Notes under the pieces: generated by a model | Told to the model about the DNA's origin: nothing | Database searches by the model: none | Seen by the model: only the letters and a program-made list of their open reading frames with translations | Made by a program: the position numbers and the translations under genes | From: an uncultured Prevotellaceae bacterium | Lineage (GTDB): Bacteria; Bacteroidota; Bacteroidia; Bacteroidales; Bacteroidaceae | Reading direction: 5' to 3' | Assembly (NCBI GenBank): GCA_902767775.1 | Contig: CACXIP010000002.1 | Coordinates: 1-64,000, forward strand | Length of the DNA stretch: 64,000 nt | Shown here: piece by piece, positions 25,209 through 35,563 of the stretch | Layout of the letters: each line of letters starts with the position of its first letter | Numbering within the stretch: position 1 is the stretch's first letter

Positions 25209-27512
25209 ATGAAAAGACTACGACTCTTCCTGATGGCAATCCTGATGCTCCTCGGCTCCACGGTTTCGAGGGCAGTGGAAATGTACGCCGTGCTTAACAA
25301 CAACACGTTGACGTTCTACTACGACAACAGCAAGACATCGCGCACGGGCACGAAGTACAACATGAACAAGACGGGCAACGCGCCCAACTGGTACAACAAA
25401 ACAAGCATCACGGAAGTGGTGTTTGACGCTTCGTTCGCTGATGCTAAACCCACCACATGCTATGGCTGGTTCTATGGTTTGGAGGGGCTGAAGACCATCA
25501 CGGGCATTGGTAACCTCAACACAGAGAAGGTGGAGAGCATGTATGCCATGTTCCACAAGTGCAGCAAACTGACGAGCCTTGATGTGAGTGGCTTCAGCAC
25601 TGCCAACGTGACCAACATGTCGTTTATGTTCAACAACTGCAGCGGCGTGACGACGCTCGACGTGAGCAAGTTCAACACCGCCAAGGTGACCACCTTCGAA
25701 GGCATGTTCCAAAACTGCACAGGATTGACGAACCTCGATATCTCAAGTTTCACGTTGAAGTCGTCGCAGAACACGCTGTGGATGATCAACAAGTGCAGCG
25801 GCCTGAAGTCGCTGACCATCCCCTCTACCGCCAATGTACTTGATGCCCAAGCTTGCAGTGGAATAGGTACGCAGTCGGCGCCCTGCGCCCTCAACTTCCC
25901 CTCTGGCTTCACACCCGATAAGACGTATACGGGTAAAGGCTGGTATCTGTGGAAGAACGGCTATTTCAAGGATGGTACGACGCCGACACCTTCCACAACT
26001 GAAGCATATGCTGTGCTCAGTGGCTCGACGTTGACGTTCTACTATGACAAGGACAAGGCATCGCGCTCCGGGACGGTCTATGAACTGAACAGCGGCTCAA
26101 ACAACGCGGGATGGACAAGCAAGGCATCGGCAGTCAAGTCCGTGGTGTTCGACAGCAGTTTCGAAAAGGCATCACCCACAACCACCTACTCATGGTTCTA
26201 CAACATGACTGCCCTGACTTCCATCAAGGGTATGGAATACCTCAACACTGAGAAGGTAACCAACATGAGGTCGATGTTCAACAACTGCACCCAGCTGACC
26301 TCTCTCAACCTTGGCTCTTTCAACACCAAGAATGTTACCACCATGTACCGCATGTTCTACAACTGCACGGCACTGAAAGAATTGTTATTATACAGTGCGG
26401 GTTTTGGTATGGGTGAATATATGGATTACTCCAGCAACTTCACTACCGAGAAGGTGACCACGATGCAGGAGATGTTCTATGGATGCAAGAGTCTTGAGGA
26501 GCTGGTGCTCGCTGGCTTCAAGGTGACCTCCTCCACGAACACCCAGAACATGCTCAAGGGATGCACGGCATTGGAGATGCTCAGTTTCGATCAGGACATG
26601 AGTGCGCTCCACGCAACCGCCTGCACGAACGTAGGCACCGCCTCGAAGCCTTGCAGCCTGATGAATCCTCATTACCTGCCGGAGTCAGACCAAATCACGC
26701 CCACCTACATGGTTTGGAAGAGCGGCTACTTCGTGGACGGGCTCCGACAAGTAAGGATTTACCTTGACGGAGATGAAATGACCTTCGACTATAACTTGAG
26801 TTACCTTTCTGGTCATGAGTATTTCACCTCTGTGCTCAATACCGGCGGCAATGCCCCCGACTGGTATGATAAGATCAATACAAAGGTGGTGAGTGTGGTC
26901 TTCACGGACAGGTTCCGCAACGTTCGTCCCACCAGCATCCATGGATGGTTCCGCATGATGAGAGCACTTACCAAGATAGAGGGCCTGGAAAACCTCAATA
27001 CGGAGTATGTGACCGACATGGGCTACTTGTTCTCTGACGACAACAAGCTGGTCTCGGTTGACTTGAGGCACTTCAACACGGATAAGGTGACAGACATGTC
27101 TTATATGTTCAATTCTTGCACCAAGTTGTCTTCCCTCGACTTGTCCTCGTTCACGTTCGCCTCTGGTGCTGACACCAAGGCGATGATATACAAGTGTTCT
27201 GGTCTAAAGAAACTCACGGTGCCTTCCACGGCCAACAACCTCGCCTCCGATGCCTGCAAGGGCGTGGGCACCACCTCTGCCCCATGCATGCTGCTCTATC
27301 CCGACGGTTTTAGCCCCAAGTCGACCTCTTCGGGCAACGGCTATTATGTGTGGAAGGGTGGCTACTTCACCAATGACCCCGCACTGGGCATCGATGCCAT
27401 CGCTGTTGACGGCATCTCTTATGGCGAGTGGTACAATTTGCAGGGTCAGCGTGTCTCCTTACCTCACCATGGAATCTTCATCCGCAACGGAAAGAAATAC
27501 TATGTGAGATAG
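25209..27512 (+). CDS. BspA-like leucine-rich surface protein, three modules
   Basis: 767 residues with a signal peptide (MKRLRLFLMAILMLLGSTVSRA). Three modules of about 170-250 residues start at AVLNNNTLTFYY, AVLSGSTLTFYY and VRIYLDGDEMTFDY. Each has the DUF285/BspA repeats of about 25 residues (LNTEKVESMYAMFHKCSKLTSLDVSGFSTANVTNMSFMFNNC) and ends with GWYLWKNGYF. Relatives bind host proteins or mediate adhesion. The C-terminus WYNLQGQRVSLPHHGIFIRNGKK resembles a type IX sorting tail. The gene is paralogous to 27831-32774 with the same leader peptide. Confidence 0.9.
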   Translation: MKRLRLFLMAILMLLGSTVSRAVEMYAVLNNNTLTFYYDNSKTSRTGTKYNMNKTGNAPNWYNKTSITEVVFDASFADAKPTTCYGWFYGLEGLKTITGIGNLNTEKVESMYAMFHKCSKLTSLDVSGFSTANVTNMSFMFNNCSGVTTLDVSKFNTAKVTTFEGMFQNCTGLTNLDISSFTLKSSQNTLWMINKCSGLKSLTIPSTANVLDAQACSGIGTQSAPCALNFPSGFTPDKTYTGKGWYLWKNGYFKDGTTPTPSTTEAYAVLSGSTLTFYYDKDKASRSGTVYELNSGSNNAGWTSKASAVKSVVFDSSFEKASPTTTYSWFYNMTALTSIKGMEYLNTEKVTNMRSMFNNCTQLTSLNLGSFNTKNVTTMYRMFYNCTALKELLLYSAGFGMGEYMDYSSNFTTEKVTTMQEMFYGCKSLEELVLAGFKVTSSTNTQNMLKGCTALEMLSFDQDMSALHATACTNVGTASKPCSLMNPHYLPESDQITPTYMVWKSGYFVDGLRQVRIYLDGDEMTFDYNLSYLSGHEYFTSVLNTGGNAPDWYDKINTKVVSVVFTDRFRNVRPTSIHGWFRMMRALTKIEGLENLNTEYVTDMGYLFSDDNKLVSVDLRHFNTDKVTDMSYMFNSCTKLSSLDLSSFTFASGADTKAMIYKCSGLKKLTVPSTANNLASDACKGVGTTSAPCMLLYPDGFSPKSTSSGNGYYVWKGGYFTNDPALGIDAIAVDGISYGEWYNLQGQRVSLPHHGIFIRNGKKYYVR

Positions 27513-27518
27513 TTGATG

Positions 27519-27598
27519 ATTCATAGCTCATAGTAGGCCTCTACATGTGGTGGCAGCAGAAATGCCTCGTCTCATATATGTAGAGGCTTAACTATGAA
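27519..27598. repeat. Long imperfect hairpin between the two BspA-like genes
   Basis: ATTCATAG (27519-27526) pairs with CTATGAAT (27591-27598), and GCCTCTACAT (27537-27546) pairs with ATGTAGAGGC (27578-27587). No T-run follows, so it is not a classic terminator, though it may end or protect the upstream mRNA. The rest of the 318-base gap holds a TATTTTTG box (27704-27711) and the leader of the next gene. Confidence 0.7.
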
Positions 27599-27703
27599 TT
27601 ACCCAACGGCTTTCTATTTCCGAAGAAAAATCCCTCCAATGCTTCTGTTTTGTTGTTTTCTACTTTTTTCTCGTTTTTGCTATGAATTCTAAATATTTTT
27701 TGT

Positions 27704-27711
27704 TATTTTTG
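27704..27711 (+). promoter_or_regulatory. -7 box upstream of the second BspA-like gene
   Basis: TATTTTTG; a TTTG at 27676-27679 is spaced 24 bases, a little long. The leader would be about 115 bases. Confidence 0.5.
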
Positions 27712-27830
27712 CGACAACTAACCACTAAGTCCATTTGTTGGGTTGAGAATAACCTCTCCAATTAGGCAATACGGGACATAGGAAAAACTTAACAACTAAT
27801 AAACTTACAAACCCAATAACTATTAAAAAC

Positions 27831-30800
27831 ATGAAAAGACTACAACTCTTCCTGATGGCAATCCTGATGCTCCTCGGCTCTACGGCTTCGAGGGCAGCGG
27901 AGATGTATGCTGTGCTCAGCGGCTCTACGCTGACGTTCTACTACGATGACAGCAAGGCATCGCGTACGGGCTCGAAGTACAGCATGAACTCGGGGGCGAG
28001 CGCTCCCGGCTGGGCTCAGAAAACAACCATCACATCCGTCGTTTTCAACAGCTCTTTCTCAAGTGCCCGACCTACCACATGCTACGCCTGGTTCTATGGC
28101 CTTGCGGGGCTGAAGACCATCACGGGCATCAACTACCTCAACACGTCGAGCGTAACCAATATGTATGGCATGTTCAACGACTGCGGCAACTTGACAAGCC
28201 TCGACGTGAGTGGCTTCAACACCGCCAACGTGACCACCATGGCCTTTATGTTCAACAAATGCGGCAACCTGAAGACCTTAGATGTGAGTGGCTTTAACAC
28301 TGCCAAGGTGTCGACGCTTGAGTGTATGTTCCAAGACTGCTCCAGTCTGACAAGTTTCGATATCTCGAGCTTCACGCTGAAGTCATCGCAGAACACGTCG
28401 TATATGCTCAACCATCTTTCTGCCCTGAAGTCGCTGACCATCCCCTCCACCGCCAATGTGATTAACGCCAATGCATGCGGTGGCATAGGCACGCAGTCGG
28501 CTCCCTGCGCCCTCAACTTCCCCTCAGGTTTCACACCCAGCAAGACGTATACGGGCAGTGGCTGGTATATGTGGAAGAATGGCTATTTCAAGGACGGTAC
28601 GACGCCGACACCCTCCACCACTGAGGCATATGCTGTGCTCAGCGGCTCAACTCTGACGTTCTACTATGACAAGAACAAGGCCTCACGTTCTGGAACGAAG
28701 TATAGCTTAAATACCGGCACAAACAATCCTGGATGGAGCGGCAGTGCTGCAAGCATCACCAAGGTGGTGTTCAACAGCAACTTCGAAGATGCCCGCCCAG
28801 AAACTTGTTACCGCTGGTTCAATGGAATGAGCAAATTGACAAGTATTATTGGAATTGAGTATCTCAATACGGAGGATGTGACCAACATGACGAGCATGTT
28901 TAACGGCTGCTCGGTGCTCACCAGCCTTGACGTTAGCAATTTCGACACATCAGGCGTGAAAGACATGTCGTATATGTTCAATGGCTGTTCCAAACTCAAC
29001 TTCATTAATTTCGCCCTTTCTGTATCTGTTGCACCCAATGGATATCCGTCTTATTACTCGGGCTTTGTCACGACAGCGGCCACCAATCTTCGTAATATGT
29101 TCTCGGGTTGCAGTAGCCTTGCATCTTTGCAACTTCCAGAATTTGAGATTACTTCTTCGAAGAACTCCACGGAAATGTTCAAGGGCTGCTCTGCTTTGCA
29201 ACTATTGCATATTCAGGGCAATTACAGCGGAATCAATGCCTCAGCCTTCTCTGGCGTGGGTACGACAAGTAAACCTTGTGAACTTGAGTTTGAATATGCC
29301 ACCATTGATGGCGTGACGACACGCACACCTACCTATTTCCAATGGAAAGCCGGTTATTTCAAGGACTACCGCACAGCTTTCGCTGTGTATATGGAGGACA
29401 GCCAAACACTTACCTTCTATTACGATGTATATGAAGGTTCGTTTATGTCGGTAATGCATGACTACAATCTCAATGAAGGCTCGTCTGCACCGGGATGGCT
29501 TGAGTTCGCCTCGAAGGTGAAAACTGTGAGGTTTAGTGAGGGGTTCAAAGATGCCCGTCCCACCTCCTGCTACCAGTGGCTTTACAATGTGTCGAACATT
29601 ACGAAGATAGAGGGCTTGGAGAATCTTAACACGGAGTATGCCACCAATATGGCATCGATGTTCAACGGCTGCAAGAAACTCACCTCGCTCGATCTTTCGA
29701 AGTTTACGTTCACCTCTTCTTCGAACACCAAACTGCTTGCAAACGGCTGTTCGGCTCTGACAACGCTCACCGTTCCTTCCACCGCCGGTTACTTGGCTGC
29801 TGATGCTTGCAAGGGTGTGGGCACAGCCTCTGCTCCCATCACGCTCAACTATCCCTCGGGCTTCACACCCGAGAAGACCTCTACTGGAAACGGCTACTTT
29901 GTCTGGAAGAGCGGCTACTTCAAAAGCAACTCAACTATCATATCTGATGAGGAAAAACCCTATGCCGTCCTCGATGGCTCAACGCTGACATTCTATTATG
30001 ATGACAGCTACAACACTCGTTCCGGCACCGTCTATGACCTGAATACCGGTTCGGACGCCCCAGAATGGAACAGCAAAGCTACAAGCGTCACCAAGGTGGT
30101 GTTCAACAGCAGCTTCGATAATGCTGAACCTGAGTCATGCTACCGATGGTTCTACAACATGAACAAACTGACGAACATCACGGGCATCGGGTATCTTCAC
30201 ACAGGAATTGTTGACAATATGGAGAGCATGTTCAACGGTTGCTCCTCACTCACCTCCATCGATGTCAGCGGCTTTGATGTGTCCAGCGTGACCACATTTG
30301 CCTATATGTTCAACAATTGTGCGAAAGTTACAGGAGGCTTTGATACCGAGGAATGGGAAAACTCTGTCGCCACTGATATGAGCTATATGTTTGCTGGTTG
30401 TACTAACTTATATGGAGTGTCTTTCGCCAGCGAAGGTGGCTCGGTAGGTGGAATGCCGAATTACTTTTCCAATCTGTCAACCGCCAATGTGACCAAGATG
30501 GATGGCATGTTCAGCGGATGCTCTGGATTGAAGAATCTCAACCTTGTAGGCTTCAATCTCAGCAAGAAACCTTCAACCACGAATTTCCTTAACGGTTGTT
30601 CTTCATTAGAGTGGATGCATATCCCGGCGAATATGGGTAACCTTAATGCCTCGGCATGTGCAGGCGTGGGTACTGCTAGCAATCCCTGCTATTTGGAGTT
30701 TGAGGGTGTATCTCTCGATGGGGTGACCAAACGCACACCCACGTATTTCGTCTGGAAAGGTGGATACTTTAAGGACTTCAGATACCCCGGTGTTTCTTAT

Positions 30801-32774
30801 GACGAAACGACCTATACCCTTTCCTTCTGGTTCTCGGATTATTCCGGGCCTCCTATGCCCGAAATCCATAATTATAACCTCAATGAAGGTTCTACGACTC
30901 CTGATTGGCTTGAGTTTGCCTCTCAGGTGAAAAAGGTGGAGTTTGGTAAATCATTCAAAGACGTATGTCCCACCTCCTGCTACCAGTGGTTCTACAATAT
31001 GACCAATCTGACTGCCATCGAAGGCTTGGAGAACCTCAACACAGAGTATGCCACCAATATGGCATCGATGTTCAACGGCTGCAAGAAACTCACCTCGCTC
31101 GATCTCTCAAAGTTTACGTTCACCTCTTCTTCTAACACCAAACTGCTTGCAAACGGCTGTTCGGCTCTGACAACGCTCACCGTTCCTTCCACCGCCGGTT
31201 ACCTGGCTGCTGATGCCTGCAAAGGCGTGGGCACAGCCTCTGCTCCCATCACGCTCAACTATCCCTCGGGCTTTACACCCGAGAAGACCTCTACCGGCAA
31301 CGGCTACTTTGTTTGGAAGAGCGGCTACTTCAAGGAGACTGGAACCAATCCTCCGACCCCACCTACCAATGGAGAGATGTACGCCGTGCTCAACAACAAC
31401 ACGCTGACGTTCTACTACGATGAAAGCAAGGCATCGCGTACGGGCACGAAGTACAGCATGAACTCGGGGGCGAGCGCTCCTGGCTGGGCTCAGAAAACAA
31501 CCATCACTTCCGTCGTATTCAACAGCTCGTTCTCAAGTGCCCGACCCACAACGTGTTACGCTTGGTTCTATGGCCTTACGGGGTTGAAGACTATTACAGG
31601 CATCAACTACCTCAACACGTCGAGTGTAACCAATATGTACGGCATGTTCAACGACTGCGGCAACTTGACAAGCCTCGACGTGAGTGGCTTCAACACTGCC
31701 AACGTGACCACCATGGCCTTTATGTTCAACAAATGCAGCGGCGTGAAGACGCTTGACGTGAGCAAGTTCAACACCGCCAAGGTGACCGACTTAGAAGGCA
31801 TGTTCCAGAACTGCACCGGAGTGACGAGCCTCGATATCTCAAGCTTCACGCTGAAGTCGTCGCAGAACACGCTGTGGATGATCAACAAGTGCAGCGGCCT
31901 GAAGACGCTGACCATCCCCTCTACTGCCAATGTGTTGGATGGCCAAGCTTGCAGTGGTATAGGCACGCAGTCGGCTCCCTGTACGCTGATTCATGCTTCC
32001 GGCTTCACCCCCGACAAGACGTACACAGGCAATGGCTGGTATTTGTGGAAGAATGGTTATTTCAAATCAGTAACCCGCTACTTGGGTGATGTTAATGTCG
32101 ATGGCAATATTGACGTTACGGATGTCATGTGCATCGTCGACTATGTCTTGGGCAAACCCCTCAAGGTATTCTCCGCTATCAATGCAGAAATGAATTCGGA
32201 TGGTTCTATCGACATCACGGATGCCATGATGATTGTGGACATCATCCTTCACAAATCATCTTCAGTGGCTGCTGCCACTTCGATTTCCAACTGCGATATG
32301 GTGTATGTAACGGGACGTGGTGGCGATCTTGACCTCCACCTGAAAGGAAACAATGCTTATAAGGCTGCTGAGATGACACTGGTGCTGCCAGAGGGATGTT
32401 CACTGTATGAAGCAGAAATGAATCCCATCCGAACAGATGGACACGACGTGATAATCAATAGTTTGGGCAACGGCACCTACCGCATTGTGGTGCTGAGCGT
32501 TACAGGTCGGGAGTTCTGTCCGAATGGCACAGCCCTCATCCACCTGACTATTGATGGCGACCACCATGACAATGTGGTTGTGAGCGACGTGGTGATGACA
32601 TCCTCTGATTTGGAGTCTGTTTCCATCAACTGCGTTCCAGGCATCGCAACAGGCATCAGTGGCATCAATAGCGACGACACTGATGGTGAGTGGTACAATA
32701 TCCAGGGACAACGTGTTGCCACCCCACAGCATGGCATATACATCCGTAATGGAAGAAAGTACTCGGTAAAATAA
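27831..32774 (+). CDS. Large BspA-like surface protein with dockerin
   Basis: 1647 residues. The signal peptide is nearly identical to that of 25209. Six repeat modules begin with xxYAVLxGSTLTFYY-like strands and contain BspA/DUF285 repeats; modules one and six, and modules three and five in their second halves, are almost identical at the DNA level. About residues 1414-1480 hold two dockerin-type calcium repeats (DVNVDGNIDVTDVMCIVDYVLG and AEMNSDGSIDITDAMMIVDIIL). A beta-sandwich region (about 1490-1600) follows, which might be cohesin-like. The C-terminus WYNIQGQRVATPQHGIYIRNGRK looks like a type IX sorting tail. Probably a cell-surface adhesin or scaffold-attached protein; binding partner unknown. 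Confidence 0.9.
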   Translation: MKRLQLFLMAILMLLGSTASRAAEMYAVLSGSTLTFYYDDSKASRTGSKYSMNSGASAPGWAQKTTITSVVFNSSFSSARPTTCYAWFYGLAGLKTITGINYLNTSSVTNMYGMFNDCGNLTSLDVSGFNTANVTTMAFMFNKCGNLKTLDVSGFNTAKVSTLECMFQDCSSLTSFDISSFTLKSSQNTSYMLNHLSALKSLTIPSTANVINANACGGIGTQSAPCALNFPSGFTPSKTYTGSGWYMWKNGYFKDGTTPTPSTTEAYAVLSGSTLTFYYDKNKASRSGTKYSLNTGTNNPGWSGSAASITKVVFNSNFEDARPETCYRWFNGMSKLTSIIGIEYLNTEDVTNMTSMFNGCSVLTSLDVSNFDTSGVKDMSYMFNGCSKLNFINFALSVSVAPNGYPSYYSGFVTTAATNLRNMFSGCSSLASLQLPEFEITSSKNSTEMFKGCSALQLLHIQGNYSGINASAFSGVGTTSKPCELEFEYATIDGVTTRTPTYFQWKAGYFKDYRTAFAVYMEDSQTLTFYYDVYEGSFMSVMHDYNLNEGSSAPGWLEFASKVKTVRFSEGFKDARPTSCYQWLYNVSNITKIEGLENLNTEYATNMASMFNGCKKLTSLDLSKFTFTSSSNTKLLANGCSALTTLTVPSTAGYLAADACKGVGTASAPITLNYPSGFTPEKTSTGNGYFVWKSGYFKSNSTIISDEEKPYAVLDGSTLTFYYDDSYNTRSGTVYDLNTGSDAPEWNSKATSVTKVVFNSSFDNAEPESCYRWFYNMNKLTNITGIGYLHTGIVDNMESMFNGCSSLTSIDVSGFDVSSVTTFAYMFNNCAKVTGGFDTEEWENSVATDMSYMFAGCTNLYGVSFASEGGSVGGMPNYFSNLSTANVTKMDGMFSGCSGLKNLNLVGFNLSKKPSTTNFLNGCSSLEWMHIPANMGNLNASACAGVGTASNPCYLEFEGVSLDGVTKRTPTYFVWKGGYFKDFRYPGVSYDETTYTLSFWFSDYSGPPMPEIHNYNLNEGSTTPDWLEFASQVKKVEFGKSFKDVCPTSCYQWFYNMTNLTAIEGLENLNTEYATNMASMFNGCKKLTSLDLSKFTFTSSSNTKLLANGCSALTTLTVPSTAGYLAADACKGVGTASAPITLNYPSGFTPEKTSTGNGYFVWKSGYFKETGTNPPTPPTNGEMYAVLNNNTLTFYYDESKASRTGTKYSMNSGASAPGWAQKTTITSVVFNSSFSSARPTTCYAWFYGLTGLKTITGINYLNTSSVTNMYGMFNDCGNLTSLDVSGFNTANVTTMAFMFNKCSGVKTLDVSKFNTAKVTDLEGMFQNCTGVTSLDISSFTLKSSQNTLWMINKCSGLKTLTIPSTANVLDGQACSGIGTQSAPCTLIHASGFTPDKTYTGNGWYLWKNGYFKSVTRYLGDVNVDGNIDVTDVMCIVDYVLGKPLKVFSAINAEMNSDGSIDITDAMMIVDIILHKSSSVAAATSISNCDMVYVTGRGGDLDLHLKGNNAYKAAEMTLVLPEGCSLYEAEMNPIRTDGHDVIINSLGNGTYRIVVLSVTGREFCPNGTALIHLTIDGDHHDNVVVSDVVMTSSDLESVSINCVPGIATGISGINSDDTDGEWYNIQGQRVATPQHGIYIRNGRKYSVK

Positions 32775-32801
32775 ATGCTGGCTTATAGTTGGTAATTATT
32801 T

Positions 32802-32843
32802 AAAATTAAGGGGCTGATTGCGCAATCAGCCCCTTAATTTTTC
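32802..32843. terminator. Bidirectional terminator
   Basis: AATTAAGGGGCTGATT pairs with AATCAGCCCCTTAATT around GCGC with A-run and T-run flanks. It serves both the BspA-like gene (plus) and feoB (minus), which converge here. Confidence 0.93.
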
Positions 32844-32861
32844 ATTTTTATCCTTCATCCT

Positions 32862-35390
32862 TCATCCAACCTGGTATACCACGGCAGACACCACCCAAGC
32901 AATGGCTGTGGTGTAGGCGGCGGCAAAAAGCGCCCATCGCCAACTTCCAGTCTCATGCTTAATCGCGGCAATCGTGGCGATACAGGGGAAATAAAGCAAC
33001 ACAAACAATAGGAAACAATAGGCAGAAAGAGGAGTAATGCCCTCTGCTGCCATCTGCTGACGGAGTACTGGATAGCGTTCGCCACTCTCTGAAGAGCTGT
33101 CGTCAGCCACCTCTTCGTCGCCGGTATAGAGAACACCCAATGTGGAGGCAACAATCTCCTTGGCACCGACGCCAGCAACAAGTCCCACATCGAGTTTCCA
33201 TGTGAAGCCTTGAGGACGGAAAATGGGTTCAATGGCTTTGCCCATATACCCGATGTAACTCTGTTCTTGCTGTTGCTGCTTGGTGAGCGCCTCATTATGG
33301 GGGAAATAGCCTAATGCCCACACAATGATGCTGGCAACAAGAATGATACCACCCATTTTTTTCAAATATTGTTTTCCCTTCTCCCAGGTGTGGCGCAGCA
33401 TCGCCTTCGCTGTTGGGATGCGGTAGGGAGGAAGTTCCATCACAAAGGGGGTGTCATCGCCCTTCACCACAAATCGACTGAAAAGACGGCAGATGATGAC
33501 AGCGATGATAATGCCCACCACATAGAGCGATATCATGATGAGCGACTGGTAGCGCACGGCGAAAAAAGTACCGATAATCATGATGTAGATGGGCAGACGG
33601 GCAGAGCAGCTCATGAATGGAAGGATGAGCATGGTGAGTAGGCGTGACTTGCGGCTCTCAATCGTGCGGGTAGCCATCACAGCAGGTACATTGCAGCCGA
33701 ACCCCATGATGAGGGGGATGAACGACTTGCCGTGAAGCCCCATCTGGTGCATCAGTTTGTCCATGATAAATGCGGCACGTGCCATATAACCGGAGTCTTC
33801 CATGAATGAGATGAACGCATAGAGGATGAGAATTTGGGGCAGAAAGACGATGACAGCTCCCACACCACCTACAACACCATCGACAAGCATGTCCTTCAGT
33901 GGCCCGTCCGGGAGGGTGGTGCTCAGCCAGTCGCCCAACCATCCAAAACCAGCGTCAATCCAGTCCATCGGATACTGCCCGAGAGAGAATGTGACCTGAA
34001 ACATCACAAAGAGAAGTAGAATGAACAAGGGGATGCCCAACCATCGGTTAGTGATGACCTTGTCGAGAAAATGCGTCACGCGGTATGCCTCGGAGTTGTC
34101 ACCCTCCAAATAGCCAGCCTCCCTCAATGCACCTCGAATAAAACCGTATTTGGCATCCATCACAGCTGTCTCGCTGTCATCTTGGGTGTCGGCTTTGAGT
34201 TGTAGGGCTGCTTTGTCGCGGATGGCGAGAATCTGCTCGCCGGTGGGCAGCTTGCGGACGAAGCGCTCTGCATCCCTGTCACGTTCCAGCAACTTGATGG
34301 AGAGGTAGCGTGTGGAGTAGCGCATTCGGGCTTTCTCCTCCTTCTTCACCGCTTCCTGGATGGATTGAATGCCTGCCTCAACGTATTGGCCATGGTTGAT
34401 GTGGATATGGCGGAACACGGCCTTGTTGGGACGCAGACCGTGGGCGTAGTCATCACTGTGGTCGCCGCCGTGGTGATTCTCGTAAGCCTTGTGCCACTCG
34501 GCTATCTCAGCTGCCACGGTGGGGTTGATGTTGCCGTCGCGGTCAAGGAAGTCATTGCCCTCGTAGATGTTGATGATGATATGGAAAAGTAGGTCGACGC
34601 CGCGCCCGGTTTTGAACACGGTGGGTATCATCGGTACACCAAACAACTGCCCAAGTTTCTGGTAGTCGATGAGGTCACCACGGCGCTCCGTCTCGTCGAA
34701 CATGTTGAGGGCGCACACCATACGGAGGTTCATGTCTACCAACTGCGTGGTGAGATAGAGGTTGCGCTCCAGATTGCTCGCATCAATTACGTTGATGACC
34801 ACATCGGGTGTCTTCTCCACAATCTGTTTGCGTACATATAGCTCCTCAGGACTGTAAGCGGAGAGGGAGTAGGTGCCGGGAAGGTCAACGATGGAGAACT
34901 CATAACCTTCAAATACGGCTCGGCCTTCCTTGGCATCGACGGTAACGCCAGAGTAGTTGCCAACTCGTTCATGAGCACCTGAGGCAAAGTTGAACAATGA
35001 GGTCTTGCCACAGTTGGGGTTGCCGACGAGGGCAACATTGATGTGGCGGCGACGCCTCATGGCAGCATCGTGCAACTGACGGTCGGTGAGTGGCGTCTCG
35101 TCTTCTTCCACCATCATTCCCGGTTGGTCGGCTGCTTGTTGCAGACTGGCCTGCGCACGGGCCTCTTGTTCGGTGATGACCTCCACCATCGAGGCCTCAT
35201 CCCGGCGGAGCGACACCTCATAGCCCATTACCTTGTACTTCACAGGGTCTTGGAGGGGAGCGTTGAGCAAAGCCTCTGCCACCGTACCACGGATAAAGCC
35301 CATCTCCACGATACGCTTGCGGAAACTGCCGTGGCCCAGCACTTTCACGATAACGGCTTTTTCGCCTATTTGTAGTTCGGATAGTCTCAT
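32862..35390 (-). CDS. feoB: Ferrous iron transporter, FeoA-FeoB fusion
   Basis: 842 residues. It imports Fe2+ across the inner membrane. An FeoA SH3-like domain (about 1-80: LSELQIGEKAVIVKVLGHGSFRKRIVEMGFIRG) is joined to a FeoB G domain: GNPNCGKTSLFN (G1), the Thr of G2, DLPGTYSL (G3), NMFDE (G4, NxxD), then two Gate domains with membrane helices (SGYMARAAFIMDKLMHQMGLHGKSFIPLIMGFGCNVPAVMATRT; SCSARLPIY; GVGAKEIVASTLG). Such fusions are known in Bacteroidota. A frame start 65 codons upstream precedes the promoter box, so the ATG at 35390 is used. The Cys-rich partner protein is not adjacent but lies at 49310. Confidence 0.95.
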   Translation of the reverse strand: MRLSELQIGEKAVIVKVLGHGSFRKRIVEMGFIRGTVAEALLNAPLQDPVKYKVMGYEVSLRRDEASMVEVITEQEARAQASLQQAADQPGMMVEEDETPLTDRQLHDAAMRRRRHINVALVGNPNCGKTSLFNFASGAHERVGNYSGVTVDAKEGRAVFEGYEFSIVDLPGTYSLSAYSPEELYVRKQIVEKTPDVVINVIDASNLERNLYLTTQLVDMNLRMVCALNMFDETERRGDLIDYQKLGQLFGVPMIPTVFKTGRGVDLLFHIIINIYEGNDFLDRDGNINPTVAAEIAEWHKAYENHHGGDHSDDYAHGLRPNKAVFRHIHINHGQYVEAGIQSIQEAVKKEEKARMRYSTRYLSIKLLERDRDAERFVRKLPTGEQILAIRDKAALQLKADTQDDSETAVMDAKYGFIRGALREAGYLEGDNSEAYRVTHFLDKVITNRWLGIPLFILLLFVMFQVTFSLGQYPMDWIDAGFGWLGDWLSTTLPDGPLKDMLVDGVVGGVGAVIVFLPQILILYAFISFMEDSGYMARAAFIMDKLMHQMGLHGKSFIPLIMGFGCNVPAVMATRTIESRKSRLLTMLILPFMSCSARLPIYIMIIGTFFAVRYQSLIMISLYVVGIIIAVIICRLFSRFVVKGDDTPFVMELPPYRIPTAKAMLRHTWEKGKQYLKKMGGIILVASIIVWALGYFPHNEALTKQQQQEQSYIGYMGKAIEPIFRPQGFTWKLDVGLVAGVGAKEIVASTLGVLYTGDEEVADDSSSESGERYPVLRQQMAAEGITPLSAYCFLLFVLLYFPCIATIAAIKHETGSWRWALFAAAYTTAIAWVVSAVVYQVG

Positions 35391-35431
35391 GTTCAGTTGG
35401 TTTTGATGACCATATTGGTTGATTTGTGTTG

Positions 35432-35439
35432 CAAAAGTA
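35432..35439 (-). promoter_or_regulatory. -7 box of feoAB
   Basis: TACTTTTG on the minus strand, giving a leader of about 38 bases. The -33 side is unclear. The site is divergent from the promoter at 35564-35594. No Fur box that I could defend was seen. Confidence 0.5.
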
Positions 35440-35563
35440 CACAAAAAAATGGTATTACATTGGCTCTCTTTCCCCTTTCTTGAACAGAATACCTTGAAAT
35501 GGGGATGGCATTTGTCGGAAAAGAGTGGCTTATACCTATTTGGGTGTTTTTTATTCATTTTTC

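Noticed and set aside
25209-32774. Coding repeats as CRISPR or insertion sequence
   Set aside because: They are in-frame protein repeats of the BspA type, with no transposase and no terminal inverted repeats.
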